A stretch of 64,000 bases of DNA. It comes from Actinostola sp. cb2023. Its lineage: Eukaryota; Cnidaria; Anthozoa; Actiniaria; Actinostolidae. The notes under the pieces were generated by a model. That model was not told the origin of the DNA, did not search any database, and saw nothing but the letters and a program-made list of their open reading frames with translations. Below are positions 33,831-46,608 of this stretch, in pieces. Where the stretch lies: assembly GCA_033675265.1 (NCBI GenBank), contig JAUJYZ010001584.1, positions 142,501-206,500 of the forward strand, in the 5' to 3' direction. The translations under genes and the position numbers were made by a program. How positions within the stretch are numbered: position 1 is the stretch's first letter; the number at the start of each line of letters is the position of its first letter.

Positions 33831-34814
33831 TAATTCACACAGTTATGCATTTTGCCGAAAAAGGCTAATATGGTTTTTGAGTATCGAGAGATGGCTTCAT
33901 TACCACATTAAAGTTTTATCTTCATTGATCATTCCATGCAATGTTTTTTTATTTTAAGCTGATTATACCACTGATACCATTAAGCAATCATTGAAGTAGT
34001 GCCTACTTTGGGGACCCCCCCTGAGTAGACATGTGGCTGATTTCGCATGCTAAATTATTTTTTGCACAGTTTGGTTATCCATTTATGTATTGATGACTTA
34101 ATCCCCATCTTATAGGCTGTTCTAATGTTTTATGATTTTTGCTCTCATATGGAACTGCCCATTTACGGAAAACTTGATGTACTGAATTTGTATTAATTAA
34201 CGATGTTGAATGCTTTCGAACATGAAATCCATTAGAGTTTAGAATATCTAGAATAGAATAGTTTGCTTTGTGTTTGCTTTGCGTTCATTTAGTAAATGCT
34301 AAACAAACGCAAACATCGGCAGGGTTTGTTTTGCGTTTGTTTTGCTTTAACTCCAAATGCACGCTGCCGTTTACTGTACGTAGATATTACAGTTAACGCA
34401 AAATATTTCTTGAATATATTGCGTTCATTCTAGCTACAGTATGCTTGTGTTCGCTCAGGGCGAACTCACAAATATGCAAATGAGTTTAAATTGCGTTCGC
34501 TCAGAGCGAACCCGCGCGTTTGCTTTGTGTTTGCTAGAAGCGAACAAAAGCGAGCTATTGCTCACGTTTTTTAAGGTTAGTTTCGAGCGGTACTGTATAT
34601 AGCCCGAGTCAATATCTGTATATTACCCTTGAATTCGTAATGAGCAGGGCAATATGGGATATAACGCCTTACAAAGAACAAAGAAAACCGTGTCAATCAG
34701 ATAATAATGATATATATAGTTATAGTGTTTATAATAACTTAATTTTACAGGTAAAACTGATAGTTATTATCCATTGCTGATGTAGAGGAAAGACCTCAGA
34801 GAACTACTGTGTGA
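33831..34814. other. Gene-free interval before BAP18
   Basis: A region at 34258-34555 is dense in GTTTGCTTT/AAAGCAAAC words on both strands, consistent with an old inverted repeat. No supported exon is seen. The BAP18 promoter should lie at its right end. Confidence 0.4.
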
Positions 34815-37800
34815 ATGGCATCATCTGCAACTAAGGTACATACATTTGTAACATCAAAAGGGTATCTTATAACAGTGTATAATACTGATTGAGCTACCCT
34901 CTCTCTTTAAATAAAGGTATTATGTATATTCTTCTATTCTTGTTATTTGTCCCCCGAGGGGGTTAATAACTCCCATATACATTGTATATGCTATATAGGT
35001 ACATGTATGTGCCGCCGAAGAAGGTATGGTTTAAATAATAATAATAATAATACGTCTTTATTAATACAGATAGAAAATACATATCACTTCACATCATAGT
35101 ATATGTATGCTCAAATAATAGACTGTCTACATAGTTCAATGATAAATAAAAGCTGTTACCAGTGTTTAGACATCTCTGTGGCACTCCCCCCCTGGGGTTA
35201 TTTGTCTTTATTAGGTTGCAGAGATATTCACTGCTGCTGGTGAAGCATTTTCACGTCTAGGTGAACTAACAATGCAACTCCATCCTCTTGGTGAAGGTTC
35301 CTCTCCACACTCAGGACAAAAGTAAGTGGAAGCTTGGATGCTATGTGATAGTTAAAATTTGAGCAGGGGACCTTTATGAGCATTTAAAAGAGAAGCCGCA
35401 GGCCGAGCCCTTTTGATGCCTGTTAAGGTCGGATGCAAATATTTTAACTCACGTATCAAATGCAACGATGTATCACTCCATGTTTTGCTATAATTTTGAA
35501 GAAACACATTAATTTGACTGAGAAAATCAAAGTTAGAGTTCTGCAAATCAGGACGAATCTCTTGCTGATTTAAGATACTTGTTACGCTTGTGATATCTAT
35601 TTTACTTCGCTCATTAATAATTATTCATGAATTTAATAAACAAGAAATGTCATATTTTTTATCTTTGTGCTTACGCTTGTGTCAGGCCCATTTTCACAGT
35701 GAAATAAGGTCTGTTGTTGTGCTTGCATTGCTAGGCTAATGTTTGTGATACTTGTAATTAAATATTAAGGCATTGTCCAAAAAAATGAGTCTTCTTAACC
35801 TTATCAAAGTTTGACCTGCTAGAAGCTAACACTGTATCCATTGTGAATTAATTGTAATAATCTAATACTGTTACTTTTGAAAGAGTGTACAAATGTAGGT
35901 AGGTTGAATGTATGTAATAGATACAATATAACAAGCCATACTTTATGGGAAATATTACCCTGCGAGCAGAGGTTCCTATTCGTCTTTCTACGTTTACTGA
36001 GTCTTTTACTAGACTTTTGCTGAACAGCTTTTTGTTTTGGCTTTTACCTTGTAGTTCGCAAAGAAACCTCAGCCCCGACTTGGCACTTTTCCGTTTGAGC
36101 ATGCGTCGAGTTGTTGTCCACAAACTGGGACGATAAGGCGCACGCATAAAAGATGGAAGTATTTTACTGACAAGAAATGAGCCTGTGATGTGCGTGCACA
36201 GCCATATTTGGATGTTACTATGGCAACTTGTGACATACCTGATGACGACAACTCGACACATGCTCAAATGGAAAAGTGCCGAGTCCGGGCAGAGGTTTCT
36301 TTCGGACTACAAAAACAGCACGGTAAAAGCCAAAACAAAAAGCTGTTCAGCAAAAGTCTAGTAAAAGACTCAGTAAACATAGAAAGACGAAAAGGAACAT
36401 CTGCTCGCAGGGTAGGAAAATATGCACAGATACATATAAAATCATGTTCTACTATAATTTTCAAGATACCAGTACCTGTAAGTCAGTTTACTTGGGATTA
36501 AAATTTGAAGAGTCATTTTAGTTGTCACTAATAACTGGCCATGAGATAGATGCTACAAAAATTCAAGGCCACTTTGCTGTTACAGCACTGCTGTTACACA
36601 TGAGTGCCATATGGCATTCTTGGGAGTGAAATGGTTAATAGAGGACGATGTTTCGACTTTGCACTTGTAACGTCAATTATCAAGCAAAATGAGAAATGCA
36701 AATGAAAGTATAAATAGTAAAAATATTTATTATAAATAATGTCAAGTCAAACAAAGCCTAGCTCTTATCATAAAACGTTTGCTTTTGTTCCACACTGGAA
36801 AACATACCATCAATACTGTTTTAAAATTACATGGCTTCCACATTAAGGAATCATCTTGTTTATTTGTTTCTTTCTATTAGTGAAAAATGGGGTGATAAAG
36901 AAATTGAAATGCTGAGAATTGCAGTATCGAAATTTGGTGATGATCTCAAAGAAATAAGTGAACATGTGAAGAGCAACTCAGTGTATGTAGAGACATCAAC
37001 TTACCTACTTATTGTACACATAACATGTGAAGAGCAACTCAGTGTATGTAGAGACATCAACTTACCTACTTATTGTACACATAACATGTGAAGAGCAAAT
37101 CAGTGTATGTAGAGACATCAACTTACCTACTTATTGTACACATAACATGTGAAGAGCAAATCAGTGTATGTAGAGACATCAACTTACCTACTTATTGTAC
37201 ACATAACATGTGAAGAGCAAATCAGTGTATGTAGAGACATCAACTTACTTACCTAGTTGTGCATTATTGTACATATAACATGTGAAGAGTAAAATCAGTG
37301 TATGTAGAGACATCAAACTTACCTACTTATTCTGTAAAACACACATAAAAACATGTGAAGAGCAAATCAGTGTATGTAGAGATATCAACTTACCTACTTA
37401 TTGTACACATAACATATGAAGAGCAAATCAGTGTATGTAGAGACATCAACTTACCTACTTATTGTACATATAACATGTGAAGAGCAAATCAGTGTATGTA
37501 GAGACATCAACTTACCTACTTATTGTACACATAACATGTGAAGAGCAAATCAGTGTATGTAGAGACATCAACTTACCTACTTATTGTACACATAACATGT
37601 GAAGAGCAAAAATCAGTGTATGTAGAGATATCAACTTACCTACTTATTGTACACATACATGTAACATGTGAAGAGCAAATCAGTGTATGTAGAGACATCA
37701 ACTTACCTACTATTGTACACATAACATGTGAAGAGCAAATCAGTGTATGTAGAGACATCAACTTACCTACTTATTGTGTACACATAACATGTGAAGAGCA

Positions 37801-40800
37801 AACTCAGTGTATGTAGAGACATCAACTTACCTACTTATTGTACACATAACATGTGAAGAGAAAATCAGTGTATGTAGAGACATCAACTTACCTACTTATT
37901 GTACACATAACATGTGAAGAGCAAATCAGTGTATGTAGAGACATCAACTTACCTACTTATTGTACACATAACATGTGAAGAGCAAATCAGTGTATGTAGA
38001 GATATCAACTTACCTACTTATTGTACACATAACATGTGAAGAGAAAATCAGTGTATGTAGAGACATCAACTTACCTACTTATTGTACACATAACATGTGA
38101 AGAGCAAATCAGTGTATGTAGAGACATCAACTTACCTACTTATTGTACACATAACATGTGAAGAGCAAATCAGTGTATGTAGAGACATCAACTTACCTAC
38201 TTATTGTACACATAACATGTGAAGAGCAAATCAGTGTATGTAGAGACATCAACTTACCTACTTATTGTACACATAACATGTGAAGAGCAAATCAGTGTAT
38301 GTAGAGACATCAACTTACCTACTTATTGTACACATAACATGTGAAGAGCAAATCAGTGTATGTAGAGACATCAACTTACGTTGTGCATTTCTTAAAAGAG
38401 TTGTGCATTTCTTAAAAGAGTCAAAGCTTTTCAGTTGAAATTAAGTCACTCGTAAAACTCAGAAAGAAAAACGTGATAAGTTTTCAAGTGCAAATAATGT
38501 TTTTAGTATTCTGTAAAAGCACACACCCTAAAAAACTTATGAATTTACTTCAATTTTACAAGGTTGTTCTGTGTTTTATGGTTGACTTTTTGGGTTGGAA
38601 AAGTCTTTCACTCTCTTGACGCACAGTCCTGGCCACAACCTTGCTGAAAGTACCATGTCAGGACTGCTATTACCACTCATCGGTTCATATCTATTGTCAT
38701 TTTTTGTTGTCTATCACAGCAGAAATAATCCCCCAAAATTTTGTCAGTATACTTAGCTGCTAAATCAGTCCTGGCCTGACCTTGCACTTATGTAGATGTA
38801 ATTACTTATATAATGGTAGTACAGATCTTAATCTTGTTGAACAACCTTGTGTAATGCTCAGTAGACATCCTCACTCAGGACAAACACCTTTTGTATGTAC
38901 ATGTACTTCTAGATCCCAAATGAAGACTGCCCTCAAGAAAAGGGCTCATGAAGAAGATGTTGGCTCCCCAAAGAAAAAGACCTCAAAGGTCCCCAGTCAA
39001 ACAGAACCAAAACCCAAAAAGCAAAAGACATCAGGTATAAAAGATTATCTTGATTACTGTACATGGCTGCCCATGTACAATCACTTAGTGTCCAGATATA
39101 CTGTCATAATGTGTACATGTATGGATGTACAATCACTTAGTGTCCAGATATACTGTCATAATGTGTACATGTATGGATGTACAATCACTTAGTGTCCAGA
39201 TATACTGTCATAATGTGTACATGTATGGATGTACAATCACTTAGTGTCCAGATATACTGTCATAATGTGTACATGTATGGATGTACAATCACTTAGTGTC
39301 CAGATATACTGTCATAATGTGTACATGTGTGGATGTACACTCGCTTAGTGTCCAGATATACTGTCATAATGTGTACATGTATGGATGTACAATCACTTAG
39401 TGTCCAGATATACTGTCATAATGTGTACATGTATGTATGTACAATCACTTAGTGTCCAGATATACTGTCATAATATGTACATGACTGTATGGATGTACAA
39501 TCACTTAGTGTCCAGATATACTGTCATAATGTGTACATGTATGGATGTACAATCACTTAAAGTGTCCAGATATACTGTCATAATGTGTACATGTATGGAT
39601 GTACAATCACTTAGTGTCCAGATATACTGTCATAATGTGTACATGTATGGATGTACAATCACTTAAAGTGTCCAGATATACTGTCATAATGTGTACATGT
39701 ATGGATGTACAATCACTTAAAGTGTCCAGATATACTGTCATAATGTGTACATGTATGGATGTACAATCACTTAGTGTCCAGATATACTGTCATAATGTGT
39801 ACATGTATGGATGTACAATCACTTAAGTGTCCAGATATACTGTCATAATGTGTACATGTATGGATGTACAATCACTTAGTGTCCAGATATACTGTCATAA
39901 TGTGTACATGTATGGATGTGTCACATCACTTAGTGTCAGATGGATACTGTCATAATGTGTACATGTATGGATGTACAATCACTTAGTGTCCAGATATACT
40001 GTCATAATGTGTACATGTATGGATGTACAATCACTTAGTGTCCAGATATACTGTCATAATGTGTACATGTATGGATGTACAATCACTTAATGTCCAGATA
40101 TACTGTCATAATGTGTACATGTATGGATGTACAATCACTTAGTGTCCAGATATACTGTCATAATGTGTACATGTATGGATGTACAATCACTTAAAGTGTC
40201 CAGATATACTGTCATAATGTGTACATGTATGGATGTACAATCACTGTGCTACATTTGGGCCTTGAAAAGTGCATTGACATGATTTTCTAAACACTGGAAC
40301 ATTTGATAAAATTATTACTGCAGTAATACATGACAGTATCTATAGGTGTGAATAGTAGATATGCCTGCAGATGCCGAATGATTAAATGTGTTTCCCATAT
40401 CCCATTCTACAGAGCAAAAAGGAGTGACATTGAATCCACAATCATCCCCACCCTCATCAGTCATGCTTTCAGACTCAGCATTGAAGAACATAGACATTGA
40501 TGTCATGTTTAATAACAGTGAACAAGAACCAGTTTTTCCTGACATACAAACAGGTAAGACAGGATTGTCTAATATACAATTAGCGAGTTCGAGTTTTCTA
40601 TGAGTCAATAGTCAACAAGGCGCATAGCGTGGAGTTGACTATTTGAATTCAGAAAACAAGAACGAGTTTTAGTAGAAACCAACTAGCATACTACCTTCGA
40701 TTTTTTACCAATATTTATTGATTTTTCGTGTCGTTTTTGTTTAAAATGCTGGCTTTTTCGCTACTCACTATCTATCACTCAATAGATAGTGAGTACGTTA

Positions 40801-41021
40801 GCCAATCAGATTGGAGGATTCGTGATAGTATGCTAGTTGGATTCTACTAATTACAATAGATATGACTAGTTTCATAAATGTACCTTGTCATCTACACTGT
40901 TAAAGTAAATGTCAGAGATTCCATGCATGACACCACCATAATGTGAACAATGCTTTTTTGTCACGTAGGGCTGGACCCCCTTGAAAGACAGATTGCAAGT
41001 GAAATTCTCTCAGAAATGTGA
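34815..41021 (+). CDS. BAP18: Chromatin complexes subunit BAP18, six exons, 181 aa
   Basis: Exons: 34815-34835, 35215-35321, 36881-36982, 38913-39034, 40413-40553, 40969-41021; all joins are GT-AG and keep frame. The N-terminus (MASSATKVAEIFTAAGEAF) and the block LGELTMQLHP match the start of human BAP18 (C17orf49; 172 aa) as I know it. A SANT/Myb-like segment follows at about residues 44-85 (KWGDKEIEMLRIAVSKFGDD ... SVSQMKTALKKR). Then come a Lys/Pro-rich probable nuclear-localisation stretch (SPKKK, KPKKQK) and an acidic, Ser-rich tail (VTLN ... LSDSALKNIDID). BAP18 is a nuclear subunit of BPTF/NURF and MLL1-type complexes. The donor of exon 3 is GTATGT at 36983, not GTGTAT at 36981, because only that join gives the conserved VSQMK. 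Introns 3 and 4 are mostly tandem arrays. Two of the arrays and a hairpin account for most of the gene's length. Confidence 0.92.
35956..36414. mobile_element. 459-bp inverted-repeat element, TACCCTGCG termini, 9-bp near-TSD (BAP18 intron 2)
   Basis: TACCCTGCGAGCAGA begins the left arm and TCTGCTCGCAGGGTA ends the right. The arms are about 170 bp. The flanks are GGGAAATAT and GGAAAATAT (8 of 9). The 139-codon frame on the minus strand is an arm artefact. Confidence 0.8.
36963..38380 (+). repeat. 61-bp minisatellite built on BAP18 exon 3 end and donor, about 23 units
   Basis: Exon 3 ends AACATGTGAAGAGCAACTCA-GT before GTATGT. The unit contains AACATGTGAAGAGCAAATCA followed by GTGTATGTAGAGACATCAAC, so about 20 exon bases and the donor are copied throughout intron 3. 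The first two units keep the exonic AACTCA; most later ones read AAATCA. Confidence 0.9.
39075..40243 (+). repeat. 52-bp minisatellite in BAP18 intron 4, about 22 units
   Basis: The unit starts GTACAATCACTTAGTGTCCA and ends ATGTGTACATGTATGGAT. It starts about 40 bases after the exon 4 donor and does not contain it. Variants are AGTG to AAAGTG and one disrupted unit at 39918. Confidence 0.9.
40671..40849. mobile_element. Short hairpin MITE in BAP18 intron 5
   Basis: The ends read AGTAGAAACCAACTAGCATA and the inverse TATGCTAGTTGGATTCTACT, 179 bp apart. A central CTATCTATTGAG hairpin is present (40773-40795). Confidence 0.6.
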
Positions 41022-41722
41022 GTCCCTCTAAACCCCCGATGCAAGTAGGGCAGGTCACTGACAAAACAACAGCCATGGTAAAGAGAATAAAAAGAAAGGT
41101 GACGATGTCAACAATGTGAAGAAAAGGTCTTCACAAGTAAAGAAACGAAGTTGAACTTGTAAAGATGCTTACAGGGCAAACATTACAATCCATTCATTTT
41201 ATCATTGGAACACAAGGGATGCTCCATTCTCTGGATAATGGAACTTCATGGACTATTACTAGTTATCAACATGTTTTAACAAACACTTTTCTGTCTCGTA
41301 CTACATGTACTTGTTAATACCAGTAGAGTAATAGAGCAGATTTCATATGACCTCAAATGGCACAGATCAGAAATAATATCTGTGCCATGTTGTTGTAGGA
41401 TTTCATAACAATATGGCCACTGTGTGCCGTGGTTTTTCACAGTCATACAAAATCTGCTCTAGTGCAGTAATAATAATAACAATACATTCTAAAGAAAAAC
41501 GTTTTTGAAGGAAGTGAATCACACAAGCAATACATCTTTTTGTATGTAAAATCACTTTTATTCAATACCAGATTTTTATAAGAAGAATTACAAAATTGTC
41601 AAATAATATCTCATTTTTCTGATAATAATTCTAATTTATTCATGCTCAATATATGAAATTAAAATATGTCATTCGATCTGCTATAAATTGTGTATTTCTT
41701 TATTCAGTAATCATCTCATTGA

Positions 41723-43362
41723 TCAATTTTTAGGTTTATTGAATGGCTTGTCATAGAAATCCCAGAACTCATCATTATCCACATCACTATTATCAGGTTG
41801 ATATGGTGGTGGTGCTTGGGGTTTACTTGGATGGCTGCCTGGTTCCTGAAATGGAGTAGGATCTGTTACTACACTGCCCTGTTTGGGTTTGGGTTTGGGT
41901 TGGGTGGGTTTTTCTTAGGTTTGGTGTTAGGTACTGGAGGTTTTGGCTTTGCGTGCTGTGTTGTTGTTTGAGAAGGTGGATCCCAATTGGCTGAAAGAGA
42001 TGTTGGATTGATTAGCTGAGTTTATTTGTAAGCAATAAGTATGAGAGTTTGCCTCTAACTTTGGTCTGTCATGAATCCAGGTGATAGTTGATTATCATTA
42101 GAGAGCTTTTAAAAGCCCTTCAATGAAGCAATAAAACAATGGGCTTTTTAAATGTGTAACAATCTCCATAGTCTATGATATACAGTAGAATCCCGGTTAT
42201 AAGCCCTAGGCTCATATAACTTCGTAAGGGTTTTGTGGTGGGCTTATAATCCGGGGGCTTATAACCGGGGAGGCTTATAAAAGGAAGGGAAAAAACGTCT
42301 GAAGTCCATTCTATTTAAAAAAAAAACTTTATGATCATGACCATTTTAGTTAAACAATGTTCATGCAACAATAACTAATAGTTTTTAAACGTGAATATGC
42401 TCAGAAAAAAACTATAATCTGAGTGGATTTTCAAGCAATGAGCTACCGTATACTACTGGACTCCCATCAGTCTTGTTTGCTACGTACACCTACTTGCCTG
42501 ATTATTGTTTCCTGTATATAGTACCCTGTATGGGGTGGAGTAAATGAAGGGGGCTTGTAACCAGGGGGAGGGCCGGGGCTTATAATCGGGAGGGCTTATA
42601 ACCGGGATTCTACGGTATGCAATCTGCAAAGGGTCAACATGACATTGAATATGTACCTTTAACTTTGGGTACAGATACTAGATATTCCTCCCAAGCTTTC
42701 TTCATTCGCTCATTTAGAACATTAGCTGCCGACCAAGTAGCAAAATCATCAGTTTGAATGCCGAAAAACTTCTTCCTCTCTTCTACTGCAGTGACAGGCT
42801 TTTGAGTAAAAGTCGTTGCAGTTGTTGTATTCCACTGGAAATTCCCTATCCCTGGAAAGATGTTTGCTCTTGACATCATTCCTAAGCTATTATACATGGA
42901 GTTCTTTTCAGAACTACTTGGTTGTCTGAGGTGTGGTGTTGCCTGCTGTCTGGACGATGCCCTGCTGCCTAAATATGACCTGTATGCATCATAGCGGGAC
43001 TTTTGTCCAGGAACTGTTACGTCATCTCCAAGTCTACTACTCTGTCGACTTGACATAGGACTTCCTATTCCAAACAATGTTTTAATTTTAGGTAATTGCG
43101 TCGAGTCCACGAGCTCAAACTTTTTCCTTGGAATGTATTTTTGGGGTCGAACTTCCCTCCATCTTCCAAAACCATCCATCACAATTCTTCTTCCACTGAC
43201 TTCATCTTCATGTACTATACAGTCTCTAGCCTTTCTATTGTGATGTCTTGGAGGAAACTCTGGCTTTAGGAACTCCTCGATATCGTCCAGGGTTTCAGGC
43301 AGAACAATCTGTGCTAATGCTGACTTTGTGTCGAGAGATTGTCGCTTTTTAGTCTCTGTCAT
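41723..43362 (-). CDS. Pro/Ser-rich protein of about 300 aa, family not recognised; second exon needs a mini-intron or has a frameshift
   Basis: Exon 1 is 43362-42657 (235 codons plus one base) and ends at a GTACAT donor. Exon 2 begins at 41990 after CTCTTTCAG. From there the frame is open through a Lys/Pro-rich stretch but hits TAG near 41865. A different frame then runs open to TGA at 41723-41725, ending EFWDFYDKPFNKPKN. The two frames are joined either by a 56-base intron (GTACCT...AAACAG) or by one indel in the C/A-rich tract. The N-terminal region contains RRIVMDGFGRWREVRPQKY and a Ser/Arg-rich centre (SSRQSSRLG). The C-terminus is Trp/Phe/Asp-rich. No signal peptide or TM segment is seen. 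A Tc1/pogo-like element (42183-42614) lies in the intron. I cannot assign a function. Confidence 0.65.
42183..42614. mobile_element. Tc1/pogo-like MITE with TA flanks
   Basis: The ends CAGTAGAATCCCGGTTATAA and the inverse TTATAACCGGGATTCTACGG are flanked by TA on each side (42181-42182, 42615-42616). A CAGT(A/G)GAA start with TA duplication is typical of the Tc1-mariner/pogo (Tigger) group. It is in the intron of the gene at 41723-43362. Confidence 0.7.
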
Positions 43363-45141
43363 GTTCTTGTTTTTATCAGTATCTGAACGGTAAATGTACT
43401 CGTGTTAGCAGGGAGGTGTACTGTAGTACTAGTAGTGCCATTTAAGTTATCGATTATTACGTCGTATTCTTCGAAAATTAAGCTTAAGTTAACTGAACTG
43501 AAGAGTGAAGTGTTTCAGAAATGCTGTTCATAAAATTCTCACCTTAATGCATTAATTAAGCTTATGTGTTGCCCAATTCTCCGTGTTAACAAAAGGACCA
43601 AATCAAAGCATGGATTAATTCCATGTTAAAAGAACAACTCTTTTCACAAGCAAATGATCAGTGAAGTGTTTACTTACTATCGTTTACTATCGTGTACTAT
43701 AAACAGTGTCCGCCATTTTGTTGCTTATGGCGACCTTGACCCATAGTGCACTTGCGAATTTTTATTTCGAACAAACTGTTGAATAAACAAAAATAAAAAC
43801 TAGCAATATTATCCAGAGTAATGATGCTCATAATACTTTATTATTTAGCAATAGATATTTAAGTGAAATTTTCTTTCGAAAATTATATTCTAAATTTAAT
43901 CATTTCCGGGCTTCCTGTGTACCCATAATCCATTTTTGGCCCAGAAGGCCTGGCACTAGTGAACGTGTTGACAGTGAATTTTGGACCGTTTTCATCAGAA
44001 GTTTGCTTTTCGTTTTATTCGATAGCTTTTCTTTCTCTTCGATACATTATTAAAGGTAAGTATAAACATTTGCAGCTTTGTTCATTTTATACAGTAATGA
44101 TGTTTTGAAATGAGAATGTATAAGTTACGTTTATCTATCGCATGATGATGAGTCTGTTACTGTCATTGTATCAATAAGTTACTTAACTTACTAACTAAGT
44201 CTTATATTTAATAGTTGTTCTACATGTAGTCATCCTATGTATCTATCGGTATTTGTTGGATTAAAGATTATTATAAATACGGTATTTGATGAGATTGTAT
44301 TACTAGGCTTCGATGGCAGCCGTCAATGGAATATCATCTTTGTAATCCAAACTTATAATAATTCCAAATCAATCTAATGGTGCGGACACACGTTATTAGC
44401 CACTTCACGCTTTCGTCCGCCATTTTGAATTGGGGCAAACGCGCGGAAATTTATAGAAATCTGGATCACTTTGGCTTCCCATAACTCCGCTCGATTTTGA
44501 TGGATTTTCAAAATTTAAACTTCAGTAATCAGCAGGCATGCATGCCAGTGGTTGGAGTGAAAATAAGACCAATGTAGGTGTTTTAACTACCTTTTACGAG
44601 TCAATCTTCTTTTCACCAATGTATCTTAAAAATTCGAGCTAATTTGCATATTCACGTGCCGAACGTTTTATTTTGAAAACAAAAATCTTTTTTTCTCGAT
44701 TTGTAGCCTTCCAATACCCATCATATTATAGGTCATCAATAACAAAGAATACATCTTGTCTAAAATGGTAAGTTTGTGAAAATCCAACGAAATCGAGCGG
44801 AGTTACGGCAAGCCAAAGTGATCCAGATTTCTATGAATTTCCGCGCGTTTGCCCCAATTCAAAATGGCGGACGAAAGCGTGAAGTGGCTTATTTTGTTGC
44901 AGCGTGTGTCCACCCATGAAACTGATTGCTCGCAATTGACTAGCGCGCGCTAATATGACGTAATTAGTTGCTCGCAATGTTGCAGAAGTAGGACTCGATT
45001 CTACTTCTGCAACATTGCGCGCAACATGTTGCAGAGGTGGACACACGCTGCAACAATATGTGTTGCGCGCAATGTTGCACCGTGTGTCCGGCCCTTAAAT
45101 CTGACAGTACTTGCTGGAACGTATAACTTTTTGTTTAAAGT
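43363..45141. promoter_or_regulatory. Divergent promoter interval between the minus-strand gene and TXN2, with hairpin repeats
   Basis: The GTCCGCCATTTTG at 43709 is a YY1-type/'CAAAATGGCGGAC' start-site motif. A probable TXN2 5' non-coding exon ends at 44055 (AAAG-GTAAGT). The 1.1-kb intron contains the palindrome 44379-44912 and a second hairpin at 44967-45024. Both genes may share this promoter region. Confidence 0.45.
44379..44912. mobile_element. 534-bp palindromic element in the TXN2 5' intron
   Basis: The outer ends are GGTGCGGACACACGTTATTA and a diverged inverse with CGTGTGTCCACC. The arms carry CCACTTCACGCTTTCGTCCG / CGGACGAAAGCGTGAAGTGG and AAGCCAAAGTGATCCAGATT in both orientations. 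An adjacent hairpin with CGTGTGTCC continues to 45089. Confidence 0.7.
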
Positions 45142-46608
45142 ATGGCTCATCGACTGTCTTCACACCATCGTGCCTTCTTTCAACCCAAATATTTCTCTGG
45201 GACATCAGCACATATAACAACATCATCAGTGTTTCGTCAGGCGTTTGATGTCAAAGATGAACAAGATTTCCAAGCTAGAGTCATACAGTCCAAGACTCCT
45301 GTCATTGTAGACTTTCATGCCAGGTAACTGAATCATTTCTTTTCTGTATAAGTCACAGGCAGCCCAACTGCATTTAAACCTAAAGTTGTAGGCACACATC
45401 TTTTGATGGGCCTCCTGTGGTAGAGATGTTCAATCATGACGAGCCCCGTCCCGAACAATTTTGTTAATTTTTTTGTTCACATTTTTACTCATTTCAACGA
45501 GCTCTTTCCAGCTATGATAATCATTTTTTTTGTCCTATGAGTTTTGAAATTACATGATAAACCCTCATTTGCCAACCATCATTACAATTTTGCCAAGTTG
45601 CTTTATTTCATCAGCCAATCGTTCTCTGGTGGGCACCGATTTTAAAATAACAATGTCAGACTTCACCACATTAAGCATATAGCTACATTGTATTGAGTGT
45701 CTTTGACTATTCATTGGATGTATAACTGTTATTTGTTTTTCCATCCATTTTAAAGTTGGTGCAACCCTTGCAAAATCCTGGCACCAAGACTAAAGGAACT
45801 TGTTGCCAAACAGGAAGGTAGAGTGTTACTGGCTAATGTAGATGTTGATTCAAATAGTGAATTAGCCTTTCAATATGGGGTGAGTACTTGTTTGACTAAA
45901 GTAATGTTGTAAATATTATTATTTATAAATGATTGGGCTGTCATTAAACCAATGGCTATGGCCATCCTTCTGCAGCTGCCTTATTAACTTTCCTCTTATT
46001 TCAAAATTGTCATTGAGGCAAAGTTCTTAAAATTAAAGAAAGTCTTTTCTGAGTAGAAGTCAACCAATTATAATACTCCAAGTTTTACAACTGTGTTTGA
46101 CGTGCAGATCGACTCACTTTTGTGGATAACAGCTTGAAGGTTCATAGGCCAAGGAACATGTGGTATATATTTACTTTTTAAACTTTTACTGAATGGGTCC
46201 CAGGCATGCGTCCATATATCTCCCAGTAGAAGGATCCAAGGATACCAAGCAATGCTTTGGAAATGTAGAGAATCAATGGTTGATAACACTTCTAACATTT
46301 TGACCAAAATTCAGGACTGCACCTTTCACACTTTCAGGGTTTCTAACTTTTTTGAATTACTTGAATTGAATGCTGGGGACAAAGCAGGCAATGCAAGTGT
46401 ACAATGTAAACCACTCCATGTTTACAGTGTACTACATCATTGTACACTGTACATTATACTGTATTTGTAAAAATATTGTTTTCTTTCTCCCTAGGTTAAT
46501 TCTGTCCCTACTGTGATGGGATTCAAAGATGGTAAAATAGTTGGTCAATTCCTGGGAGTCAAAGAAACACCTGAACTGATTGAATTTATGGAAAAATTGG
46601 TTAAATAA
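45142..46608 (+). CDS. TXN2: Mitochondrial thioredoxin (TXN2-like), three coding exons, 139 aa
   Basis: Exons 45142-45323, 45756-45879 and 46495-46608 join in frame. Residues 1 to about 30 are basic, Ser/His-rich and lack acidic residues, which fits a mitochondrial presequence. The thioredoxin fold follows: PVIVDFHA (strand and pre-active-site Asp), active site W62-C63-N64-P65-C66-K67, KILAPRLKELV helix, LLANVDVDSN, and the cis-proline loop VNSVP-T (P107). The protein reduces disulfides with electrons from thioredoxin reductase and supports peroxiredoxins. The residue between the catalytic Cys and Pro is Asn where nearly all thioredoxins have Gly. Upstream, a likely non-coding exon ends at 44055 before GTAAGT, and an acceptor (TTTAAAG) sits at 45140 just before the ATG. 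The 1.1-kb 5' intron contains two hairpin repeats. Confidence 0.93.
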
